From NCBI RefSeq assembly GCF_932276165.1, contig NC_064001.1, forward strand, positions 3,851,501-3,915,500: a stretch of 64,000 nucleotides of DNA, in the 5' to 3' direction. Shown piece after piece: positions 32,366-45,100 of this stretch. Numbering within the stretch: the stretch's first letter is position 1; every line of letters starts with the position of its first letter. The notes beneath the pieces were generated by a model. It worked only from the letters and a program-made list of their open reading frames with translations. It did not search any database and was not told the origin of the DNA. The position numbers and the translations under genes are program-made. Source of the stretch: Plutella xylostella. Taxonomy: Eukaryota > Arthropoda > Insecta > Lepidoptera > Plutellidae.

Positions 32366-34613
32366 ACAAGTATTGAAGCTAATGTTGTTTTTATATAAAA
32401 TTATATGCATTTAAATTTGTCTCATGTGGGACATGATAAGTGAATATCTGAATAACAAAACCTGTTACTTACATAATATATTTTGATTAGATAGATGGTT
32501 GATAGTTCACACGCAATGATATGATAACATAGATTACATCACACTATCCAACCTATCATACCATGGCATGTAATTTTTCTTCTTACAGAATGGAATTCAA
32601 AATAACATGGTGATTTCAAACCTTAACAAATTATTCTTTATAATAAGCTCATTACAAAAATACATTTCAGTGACTATCACCTTGTACACTTGGGAACATA
32701 AAATATGGCTCATTACGATGTGATCACGAGTGGCAAATAAAAATAAGCTTAAAGTTAACATCTGTAACTAAAATAAAATAAGTGTATTTCTATTTAATTG
32801 GAACAGTTACAGCAATATTTAGTTCATTGAAGCCTCTGTTCCATCGTCCAAAAAATAACAATATAACAAGATTACGACTAACTAGCAAATCCACATACTT
32901 TCAAGTTGCAAGTTAAACATTTATTCAAAATATATAAATAACTCAATTCATCATAATGATTCGTTCTATTTTATTGCATATAGTGTATAAGATATAATAT
33001 GCCATAACCAAGAACATAATAGTACTTCTTTCCTTTCTTAAAACCCAACCGGATTACAGAATAATGAAAAGTATATGATTTCATCATAATATAATACAGT
33101 ACAACTATGAATACTTAGAAATTTTGGCAGTCACATTACTTACTTCTTGTCTTATAACCTTATATTCTTTGAATAAATTATTTCTAATTGCTTTCCTATG
33201 GAAATCACTATATGTCCAATGTATGGTTATGTTTATATGATATAATTTACATGTAATAGTTCAAATAAATTGAAATCGGTTTCTGCTTGCTCAGCTTTAA
33301 AAGTTGTATAACTATTACACAGTGACCGAATTATTGGTCATAAATGTTCTAAGCTGTATGAGTAGTGTAAGTAGTAACATATAAAACAGTGTTGTTTAGA
33401 TATGACTTGATTCTGAAGACATGCAAATAATGTGACTCTGAACACACGGAATATTACACAATACCTATATACTTACAAACTTACGGCTGGTTATACATTC
33501 GTTTACGAATTAAAACCATAATAATATAATTATACTATGTATCGCATCACACAACAATCTAAAACACTGTGTTTATCCGCCATTACACAGCCTTACTTAC
33601 TAATATAAGTTTAATATACAACAATATTGAATGTACAGTTGTTTTAACTATCTGCTTTAGTTCTGCCAAGAATAATTTTATTTTCGTTTTGATCACCGAC
33701 TCTCATAAACATATAACTACAGTCCTACATCGTACAATTTGGGGACAATCCATAGCTCTTAGCACCCGCTCTTAAATTAATAGATATGCCGAAATGTATT
33801 TATTACTTACAAACTTAAATACAATTTTAGTAAGGGTTTTTATGTAGGCCTTGCTTTTATGAGTAGTTCAAGCTCTTATCAATGTTCACAGTGAATAAAT
33901 AATTTATGAAAAAGTGAATGTATGCAACGGCGTTGCTTTTGTACAAAGTTCTAAACTTGTAACTTTCAGATGAATTAGTTTCCATATATTGCATATTTTT
34001 TTGCATTTTTGATCCCAATTAATATTGGACGGGGGCACATTTCTAATCTGGAAATGTGTTAAATATCTCAATCCGAAATTCTAATTCAGAGGGTTCAGAG
34101 TTCAGATTATGGATTGGAATCGCTTATGAATATCAAGCGTAAATGGACAGTTTTATAAATATTTTTGTTAAAAATCACTGACCTGTATGTTGGGACGTTC
34201 ATTGCTGGTAAATGGTCGCCTATATCAACTTACAATTCGATTTTTGTTAGATATACAGTGTATGTATAGGTTTTTACTTGAATTTAATAGATACATTTTT
34301 AAAAATACACTGAAACTCTAATGTACTATTACTTAGGTCAATTTAAGTAATATATATTTAACAACAATAAACAACCAATATTTTCAACCAATTGGCATCG
34401 TCAACATAACTCATAACACAACTGATCTAGAAAATTCACAACAACCAAAAATAACCTACCTACCTCGCTTTTTAAATTTCGAGTCCTATAAATCGATTGT
34501 GACAAAAGACGGAACGAAAACGTGTAACACCAATATTGCTTTGACGGGCAGTGCATCTAACAAGCCTTATTGCGATTTGGACCTTAGTCTTACGTCATAA
34601 GTGGGTTGCTGCA
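32366..34613 (-). other. Probable 3' UTR of Crag and spacer to neugrin
   Basis: AT-rich, without exons. On the minus strand AATAAA hexamers occur (for example plus TTTATT near 32968 and 33796), so the Crag transcript could have a long 3' UTR. Its end cannot be fixed. Confidence 0.4.
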
Positions 34614-37600
34614 TCAGTCGTCGACAATGAGTCTGAGTCGCTTGAAGTAATGTCGGCAACAGACGGCGGCGGCGGAGGGCGGGCGGTCCTGCGGTCGGAT
34701 CTCGCCGCCAAACTGTTCTAGCGCTCGAGTGTACTCTCTTTGAAGGTTCATAAGGTCTATGTTTGCTTCACCGAGGGCTGCTAATGCCAGGAATAGTATG
34801 TCCCTGTGAAGAAATGGTTTGTTTGCATTAGTATCACATTGCAGATATATTACGTTACGTTAGGGTAGGTAGGCAGTGAAGGAATGAAGCATAGCCGATT
34901 TGTATTTACGTCGAAGAACCGAAAGCCGATGGGGTAAATGTGTTATGGAGATTCCACTCTCCACTCCAGAACACGGTGGTAGGCAAACGTAGTGTAGGAC
35001 GCCGTTCGGCTATGGCTAGGTGGAGTGACGACTTAGGTGACTGGTCATGATTTAATGCGAAATGCTACAGATTGCGATCTGTATCCAATGGCGCGCTTTA
35101 GTAGAGACCTAAGTCCAGCAGTGAACTGCTATAGGGCCCGTACTGTGTAAAACTGCGAATTGGCGCGATGCGATCTCGCAACACGCGCGACGTCACGCTT
35201 TCTCTTATGGAACGCCTGCAAGTTGGAGGGAGACGTTTTTGCGATGCGATACCAATATCCCATTCCACGTGGAATGACATCTGATACAAACAAAAACTAC
35301 CCTTATTCGAATGTAATAAGGGTTCTGTCAGATGACTTTCCCGTGGAATGGGATATATTAGGCTGGTGATGATGTAGGTAGTAATACCTGTAGTAGGAGT
35401 GGTAGCGCATGTTGTCGGACGTGGTCTCGCGCCACGCGGCCAGCTTGCGCAGCGCCTCCGCCAGGTTGTTGCCGCGGAGCCCGTCCAGTACTGCTTGCAC
35501 CACGCTGGAGGGAAATGAGAGGGTTTGGTTAGTTCTATTTACTTTGGTTTCACGCTTGAATCAGTGGGATATAGTTCATAATAGCTATTCCTGCGAGCTT
35601 CGCTTCACCTTAAAAAAAAATCCTGTGGGAATACCGTGATAAAAAAAGTAGCCTAGTAGGGGGTCAGGTATTTAAGATAGCCTATCTCCATACCAAATTT
35701 CGCTAAAATATGTTCAGCCGTTGTGACGTGAAGAACAAACAAACATACTCACAAACATTCGCATTTATAATATTAGTAGAAGGGATACAGGTGTAGTGTG
35801 TGCTATATACAATATACATACGAGTGCGAGGCGCGAGCGCCCTGCTCGGTGAGCAGCAGTGCGCGCAGTGCTCGCGAGCGCGTGTGGTCGCGCCTCCACT
35901 CGCGCCAGACGGTGTAGAGCGCCGGCCCGGCCTCCGCGTGCAGCCGGCTCCAGTCCCACGAGCACACCACCTGGCAGTCTGCAATCAAAAACATACAGAT
36001 AAGTATTAAATACTTAAAAAAAAAAGAAATAGGCCCAACAGATTGAGAGTTACGGTACCATAGACGCGTCCACGACGCCAGCGGGCGGTAAGCGCGGTTA
36101 TCGTACAAAAACTCCGCCGCCCGCGCCACTGGCGTCGTGAACAGCTTGATACCAATCTTTGAGTTTGATCAAGACGCGCCCGCACCTCCCGCTGGTTATG
36201 TGGACACGGCCTGAAACCTATATGACATCCCTTTATGGCATGAAGCATTCCAGCGATGCCGAGCAGCGGCATCGTCTTGTCAAATGCTACCTATAGAGGC
36301 GATCTTCACTTCTAAACAGTTTTTACTAGTGTTGCCACGAATAGTGAATTGGCCGAATACCGAATATTCGGCGACGCTGCCGGCCGAAGCGCCGAATATT
36401 CGGCCGCCGAATATTCGGCGCTACAACTTTTTTTTTGTTCCTGGAACTGCTTTGAAGAAGTCGCTACAGATTATATGAGAAATGCTAATTATTTGGAGGC
36501 AGAATACTGTGGCAAACGAGTTGAATTTTTATTTAATAATAGTTCGCCTAGATCGGATGGCCGATCCTTACAAGTGGTGGTCAGCAAACAAAAAACAATA
36601 CCCGAACCTTTTGAAATTTGCAAAAACTTATCTTTCTTCACCTGGAAGTAGCGTTTATAGTGAGAGTTATTTTCTGAGGATGGTTACAATGAAAAGCGCA
36701 ATCGTGGGCTACCAAAAAATGCTGAAATGCTCGTTTTGATCCAGCACAACTTACTACTGATTAATTTTAAGTACTAAAATGTTGTAATTTGGAAATAAAT
36801 ACACAATTTTGATTAAAATAACAAGTCATTTACTATTCGGTATTCGGCCCGAATAGTACGCACTATTCGGCCGAATACCGAATACTGAAAAAACTGGCCG
36901 AATAGGCCGAATACCGAATAGTTGCCGAATATTCGTGGCATCTCTAGTTTTTACCTTGTTTCTCTTGATCGGGTTTGAACTCCTCACACAGCAGTCCCGG
37001 CAGGTGGCTGCCGATGTTGCCTCGCTCCAGGAACCACACCAGGTGCCAGTACACTATCGGATGCTAAAGACCACTACAGCTAGCTATATGTAGACGGGTT
37101 TCTAGCACCATGAGGGACAGCCGCATTTATGAAGTTCAAATGTAAAATGGCGGTCGGTCTCTGCCAGTTATATCTGTCTGGCATATTTGTAGTTGTCAAA
37201 ACTTTTTTTATATTATAATTTTGATGAATTTGAGTAGTTTTTACCTTGTTTCTCTTGATCGGGTCTGAACTCCTCACACAGCAGTCCCGGCAGGTGGCTG
37301 CCGATGTTGCCCCGCTCCAGGAACCACACCAGGTTCCAGTACACGATGGGGTGAGACTCCAAGAGGCCGCGCTCTACGCTACACTATCGTGTGAGACCAC
37401 TACGGCCGGATATAGACGTGCAAATGTAAAATGGTGGTTTGTTTTTATGCTTATGTATGATCGTTCAGACCGTCAGCAGCATATAAGCCGCGCTCATAAC
37501 AAAAATTCTCGCTTCCGAGTTTGTACCGCCATTTTAGATTCGTTTCTTTATCAGGCAGTGCTTCAAAGCGGAGCGACGCCATCCCTCTATTCCGGCATTA

Positions 37601-39182
37601 ATGTACTCTGACCATTCCTCCTTATAAAAGCAGTTGCAGCGCTATTTACGTACCTTGTTTCTCTTGATCAGGTTTGAACTCCTCACAGAGCAGTCCCGGC
37701 AGGTGGCTGCCGATGTTGCCTCGCTCCAGGAACCACACCAGGTTCCAGTACACGATGGGGTGCGACTCCACGAGGCCGCGCTCTACGCTACACTATCGGA
37801 TCGCTAAGGGCAGCTATAGAAGTGGAAATTTAAAATGGCGGTTTGTACGCTATGTATGATAGTTCAGACTGTCAGTAGCATAAAGCCGCGCTCATAACAA
37901 AAGGATTGCCAGATAAGCGAAGCGTTCGCGCGTAAAAGCGAATGAATTTGTACCGCCATTTTAAATTCGTTTCTTTATCAGGTAGCGCTTCAAAATCGGA
38001 GTGACGCCATTCGTCTATTTCTTCTTATAAGAGCAGTTGCAGCACAAAAACAGCCGCTATTTCGGTCAACTCTAGTGAACCGTACCTTGTTTCTCTTGAT
38101 CGGGTTTGAACTCGTCACACAGCAGTCCCGGCAGGTGGCTGCCGATGTTGCCCCGCTCCAGGAACCACACCAGGTTCCAGTACACGATGGGGTGCGACTC
38201 CACGAAGCCGCGCTCGCACAGGCACGAGTCGCCTTCTCTACCTGCGAGGGGATATATAATTTGATATCATAGCATTATGCTGAGTTAGAACCCTTTTGCT
38301 GATTTTATGATAAATTTACATGTTCCTTATCTTAACGCCTTTATGTCTGTCTGCTATAATTAATATAATGTCGTGTGTTTACGATTACATAATGAATTCT
38401 TTTCACGTAAATTGTGTATGTATTGTAATAGATATAAAAAAAAATATACCAATATTTATATTTTTCTCTTTTGAATTCATGATTTTTATATGGTGTGTTA
38501 TATTGATACAAGTGCTTACCTAATATAGATTCAAACTCTTTTCTAAGCACCAATGGGTTTAAATAAGGCACAGTCAAAGTCTCTGCTTGGGGCTTTCCCC
38601 TTCTCCGTATCTGGAACAAAATACAATAATTAAAATCAGATTATACAATACATACGACTTCAATCCATAGTCAGTCACCAGTATCATTAAGTTGATTTCG
38701 TGCTCTACACCTACATTATATTTTACAATCACTCAATGTTTCCACCTCCAGCACCTAGATGGCGCCACTCATAACCTACCAACTCAAAACCCACCATATC
38801 TCAACATCACTAGGGCTCACCTGCACACTCAACGCAGGCACAGTCCGCTGTCCGCAAGCCGTACACCGAGTATTGAGGTTGGAATCGTCGGCCGCCCAGC
38901 CCGCCATGATGTCTTCGTCGTATAGTAACGCGAAACCTAGATGGCGCCACTATAGTTATACCAAAGCAAAATACACCATATGCCTATATAATTAAAGCTC
39001 ACCTGCACACTCAACGCAGGCACAGTCAGCTGTCCACACGCCGTACATCTAGTATTCAGATTGGAGTCGTCGGCCGCCCAGCCCGCCATTATGTCTTCGT
39101 CGTATAGTAGAGCCAGGCACTGGTGGCATTGCGAGCAGGAGGATATGTAGACTAGGACTTCTACGTCTTTGTCGATGGTTTC
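34614..39182 (-). CDS. Crag: Crag exons 27-32: cysteine-rich block and conserved C-terminus
   Basis: Exon 39182-39003 has CSQCHQC, LLYDEDIMAGWAADDSN and TRCTACG, a cysteine pattern that could bind zinc. Exon 38610-38520 has LTVPYLNPLVLRKEFESIL, and 38241-38086 has HPIVYWNLVWFLERGNIGSH. Then 35978-35822, 35504-35388 and 34803-34614 finish with HYFKRLRLIVDD. The first two blocks are strong DENND4 signatures. Confidence 0.92.
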
Positions 39183-42100
39183 CTGCGGGGGGAAAGGTTG
39201 TTTAGTGAAAGTAAGGAGGTGATATGATGTTATCCGTGCGAATAAAGAAGTAATTTGCAAATGGCGGACAGGCTCATCATGATGTCTGTCATGTGTATAC
39301 TCTTGCGTACTCCCAGTGATTTAGCAGTGGCCATTATCATATTAGGGGCATTCCATAGTGACTGGTGGGACTGTTTACTCCAGAATTGCTATTGTTTAGA
39401 CCTGTAACTTTTTATTTTAATCAAATAATATGATTAAATATATACTGTATAGTAGATAATGAACCAAGTAATGTAATGATTACCAAATTAATAACCCATG
39501 TACATTTATTGGTGATATATTAACGGTTTAAGGAGTGTGACTGGTGGGACAGCCAAAAATACCTCAGCCCCGACCTCTGCTCCGTCAAACGAGATTTTAG
39601 TCCAAATACTTAACATAGCAAAATGTATTTGAATGTGCTATTAAATGATTAAATATATTAAGACGTGAACTATAAACTATGAGCAAGCTTTGTTTCTGCA
39701 AGAAATATAGACCAAATAAATTGTGACTGGTGGGACATGAACATGACCCAAAAAATCGTACCACATGTTCAGAACAAAAAAACAACGTATGAAACGTATG
39801 TAAAAAAACACTTTCCTGCTTTTTCAGAAAAAAAAATAACAGAACATGTAAATATGTATATCTAATATTGAATTAACAATAAAATAATCTTGATTAGATT
39901 AATAAAAAAATATCTCATTTTCCCACTACCCGTGGAATGCCCCATTATTTATATACACGGGTTATAAATTTCTCACGAGCTATTACGAGTAAAACCTCGT
40001 TTTATTTTTCTAAATTAAACCATTAAAATTAATGCATGGCCAAATGGCAATAATACATGGCCACATAACTTTACCATAAACTGAGTGGCAAAATGAAATT
40101 ATTTCTGTTTCCATACTAACCTGCTAGGCTGTAAACTATGCTTACATAAATAACAAGTATCTCACCGTCTGCAGCGGGTACAAGTTGTCCGGTAGATGAG
40201 ACAGCAGTGTGGACAGCGAGCCTCGTTCAACTGTCGTCACTAGCTCCGCCTCGCTCGACGCGCGCCGCCCGCCCATACCGGGCGCCCACACTGAAGGGCT
40301 AGTACAGGTCGCATTTAAGACGTGGCAAGAGTTTTGCATCGCACTCACTCACATCGCGCAGCCTCAAGAGCGAGCGCGATGGACAACTTTTGTCAAGTCT
40401 TAATAGCGCCCTGTGCTACATGGCCTGGAAGTAACAACTTTCTCACCGGCAGTATGTACATTCCCGCGTTCGCCGTAATAAAATTTACATGACATTTCAA
40501 ACACCCATACCGTCTGCAGCGGGTACAAGTTGTCTGGTAGATGAGACAGCAGCGTGGACAGCGAGCCTCGCTCCACGGTGGTCACTAGCTCCGCCTCGCT
40601 CGATGCGCGCCGCCCGCCCATGCCTGGCGCCCACTCCTAGGGCTAGTATATATGAAGGGCTAGTACAGGTCGCATTTAAAACGTGGCAAGAGTTTTGCAT
40701 CGCGCTCACTCACATCGCGCAGCCTCAAGAGCGAGCGCGATGGAGAACTCTTGTCACGTCTTAAAGGCGCCTCGTGCCACTATATCTGGAAGTAACAAAC
40801 ACCCATACCGTCTGCAGCGGGTACAAGTTGTCTGGTAGATGAGACAGTAGCGTGGACAGCGAGCCTCGTTCAACTGTCGTCACTAGCTCAGCTTCGCTCG
40901 ACGCGCGCCGCCCGCCCATGCCCGGCGCCCATTCTGGAAAATAATGAAGCGAGAATTTTATTTTTTTGTGAAGTTTTTGTGATACGATGAATTGGCTGTG
41001 ACTTTGACGATTAGAATTAACGATAGACGTTAAATTCTGTACGTTCGCCATGCTATGCAGATGCCAATAAATACGTAAGGGACCGGGTAGGTATCGCAGC
41101 GGCGTTAGATCGCGAAGAAACATATGACCAATCATAAGGCACTCTTCTACTGAATTCTGTTCCACTATGATGGTTAAGGGTTTTGTGCTTCTTATGGACC
41201 TTGGAGCTATGACAGGAAAACCTTTTCTCTAGAGCTCGCTTCCTTTCAGCGCTTACATACTAATAAGCTACTAACAATAACTATAATCTCACCGTCAGGA
41301 ACATCAGACGAAGCGTCAGTAGAATCGTCTTCCGTCATGAAACTGCTTATAGCGCTAGTGGCGTTGCCTATCGCCCCCTTAACCGGCGTGGAGTTGGCAG
41401 ATATAACCTCTTTGATGTCGTCAAACTTCTTGGCCATAGTGTTGGCGGCTGATTTGAGACTCGATAGACCGCTTTGGAAGAGCTCGTTGGATTTCTTGCC
41501 TGCTATACTTGTTGGGCTGGAAAGGGTTTTGGAGATTATTGTTAAAGTTCGGCTTAGTTCAGTATAAATTAATTAATATCAACAAAATTAATGACTGAAA
41601 TATTTTGAGACTAGTTATGTTAGATTATATTTATGACGGAGGCAATACAATAAATGTATGCATATTTCTTCACCTACGTTTTGGGCAATGGTCTTCCCAT
41701 GTTTGGCTATGGGGAGGCCATTGCCTAGCAGTAAGACACTAATACGGATACTTAAAGAAACAGACGTTTTGGACTTTTAGTAGGTAGGTACTCTAGTCTA
41801 ATGATATGCTATGAAATTATAAGTCTAACAAAATTATTAGAAAGACTGCAGTATCTACTCAATGAAATGATACATGTTTGATACTGCACAATAGGCTTGC
41901 AAACATGAATAAAACCCGAAATAGTCATGCACAGGTCTTACCTGAAATAGGTCTCGATCATTTGTTTGCCGAGTTTCATGTTTTCCTTGCGCAAGGACAG
42001 CCGTGCGGGCGAGTAGCGTCTACAAAACAAACAGGCATAGCAAACACAGGCGTCAAACTAAAAGTGCGGTTAACAAAAAAGTAAAGTAAAAAAATGTGAT

Positions 42101-45100
42101 TACATTCTAAGTTATAAACGTGCAATGATTTTCTGACGATGATGATGATGATGATCATGAACGGTTCCATATGTGTCATTCCAATGGCGAATATCCTCAA
42201 AATTGTTTGTAAATTGCTTTGTCGATTATAGTAAGTATGGCCCATATAATGTTTGATTCACCCATGAAATGATTGACCAAATTTTAGCTTACAAAAATCT
42301 CTCAATGATCTGATATTTTGATAGTATTTTTGGTAGTAAATAATAAAAAAGTGTTAAAAACTACTACAGCAACAAAAATATATTCACAAACTACTCACTA
42401 ACATCAATATATATTATTCGAAGCTTATGGCATTGCATCGATATTGGGTGCTGATACAATAAATTCTAAACTAAGGTCTGTTTTTTAATCTCAGATACTA
42501 AATGGACAGATTCTGGACATATCGAGTAGTATCTGAGATTAAAAAACAGATCTTAATCGCTATCCACTCACCCAAAGCTCAAACTCTTGAAGGTGCTTCC
42601 CCACCCAGCCAGACTGGAGCCCACAGTCCCTGCCGGCACCGTCTCGCTTCTGCGGAGTTTCCTGCAACGAGGAAACCATCGAGCTCATCGTATTCTAGAG
42701 AGGGATGGACGGCTAGCGATACTGGGGGTGGGAGCGGGAGAAGAGGCGTGGTTGGTAGTGATTGGCTCGAGAGTTAGTGGGCGGTACCAATGTTTAAGGG
42801 TTGGTATATAATGAAAGTTTGTTTCGTTTTGAAAGGCTTCTTTGTTGTAGTCAAGAATCTGAAAAATGCAGCCGTTCACGTTGACGCGCTATCTACTCTG
42901 TCGATAATGAATGCTGTCATATCACTCGTTCATGGATGCTAAAGACGGTGGCCATTTTATAAAGGTCTTTTTCTAAATTGATATACATTTCGTTCGTGCG
43001 AATGGTCTCTATAAATGTCTACCTAACTAAACCATCGAACAAAGCTGTAGTAAAGGAAGCTAAATACCCTTCGGTCTCGGCCGGCCCATCATCGAAGCTC
43101 GACCTTCGATGGAACAGCTTCGGGCTGACACTATAGGTGTCTCTTGGGCGAGGGCGGGGCGGGCGCGGGGGCGGCGGCCGCGGGGGGACAATGTATCACA
43201 ACGGAGCGATGTCATTGGTCCACTAAATCACATAGTCGCTATTCATATAGGTCTACCTAAGTAAGAAATACAACAAGCTCTATAAAAGGAAGCTAAATAC
43301 CCTTCCGTCTCGGCCGGCCCATCATCGAAACTCGATCTCCGATGGAACAACTTGGGGCTCACACTATAGGTGTGTTTCTTGGGCGAGGGCGGGGCGGGCG
43401 CGGGGGCGGCGGCGGCGGGGGGCGAGGCGGAGCGCAGCGCGCCCAGCGGGTCGTCGGAGAGGACTGGCGTGCGCGGGGAGATTCTGTTTGGGGGGGGAAA
43501 TTTAAAATTTATGTTATTTATTGGTAGGTATTAAAGTTTAACATGGCGAACTGGACTTTTAATAACAGTACCGAAAAAAGGTGACCTAAGCAAGTGCTGC
43601 AATTGGAGAGGAATAACACTTTTACCAATCCCCTCAAAAGTCCTCAGTAAAATTATCTTGGACCGCCTTTCAAAAGCGGTGGAGCCACTCATCCGTAACG
43701 AACAAGCAGGATTCAGACCAGGAAGATCATGTACGGACCAAATCAATACGCTGCGTATTATCCTCGAACAAGCCTCGGAATTCCAAAATGAAATCCACGC
43801 GCTGTTCGTCGATTTTGAAAAAGCGTTTGACACATTGCATTGGTCCGCCATCTGGAGCCGCCTGGAAGAAGTTGGTGTCCCCACCAAAATAATTAATCTG
43901 GTGAAGGCCATGTACCATAACTACTCGTGTAGAGTCTGTCACGATGGCCTCATATCAGATCCAATAGAGGTTTCTGCGGGAGTGCGACAAGGTTGTCTTC
44001 TGTCACCTTTGCTTTTCCTCGTTGTCCTTGATGGGATAATGCTGCGCGTCAATGAACAAGTCCACCAAGGCATAGAATGGGAACCAGTTGGTAATCTGCA
44101 AGACCTGGATTATGCGGATGATCTATGTCTCTTGAGCAACCATCAATCTGACATTCAGAACAGGCTAGACGTGCTTAAATCGGAGTCTGCCAAAGCTGGC
44201 CTAAAAATTAATGTCGGAAAGACCAAATACCTAAGAACCGGCGACCACGTAGATAACGCGATTCTCGTAGGAACCGAAGAAGTGGAGATGGTATCACGGT
44301 TCACTTACCTAGGTAGCGTTGTGGCAGGCGATGGTGGCACTGATTTAGATGTCAGCTCCCGTATCGACAAGGCTAAAGGCGCATTTGCGTGTCTACGCTC
44401 CGTATGGCAGTCAAAACACCTCTCTCGTAGAGTGAAACTCAAAATATTCAACACCAACGTGAAATCTGTACTGCTATACGGATGCGAAACCTGGAAGACT
44501 ACGAAGACCCTAACACAGAAGCTTCAAGTATTCATCAACCGCTGCCTCCGACAGATCCTGAAGATCTTCTGGCCCAACACGATATCGAATGTAGACCTCT
44601 GGAAGAGATGCCACGAAGATCCTGTTGGTTTGCAAATAAAACGGCGCAAATGGAGTTGGATCGGCCATACCCTGCGTAGAGACCAAAATCACATTCCAAG
44701 ACAGGCTCTTGACTGGAATCCGCAGGGCAAGCGTAAGCGAGGCCGCCCTAAACAAACATGGCGCCGTTCAATCGATGCGGAGATGCAGGATGCGGAGATG
44801 ACGTGGTCCGAGGTGAAGCTCGCTGCCGTCGACAGACAGAGATGGAGAACCGTTGTGTCTGCCCTTTGCCCCACGGGGGGGTCATAGGACGCCAAGAAGA
44901 TTAAAGTTTAACAAAAAAGCAGGAAAAGAGGTATAAAAAAATAGTCTACTGGGAGTTGTGAGTACTGCAAACATTATTAACAAAAAAAATTGTAGGCTGA
45001 TGATATTTAAAACTTACTTCAGAGGAGATCCTTTAGCTTCGTCATCTTGGTCTGCAGCTGAAAGTTCAACTTCTTTCTCCTGATCTTCAGGGAAACTCAA

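Noticed and set aside
35703..36129. Three overlapping open frames of 66 to 108 aa on the minus strand
   Set aside because: They are alternative frames and intron read-through of Crag exon 30 (35822-35978).
36284..36739. Small host genes on the plus strand
   Set aside because: These frames fall inside the hAT-like element and match the end of a transposase.
38341..38619. 92-codon minus-strand frame as a separate small gene
   Set aside because: Only 38520-38610 is coding, as Crag exon 28; the rest reads through its donor into the intron.
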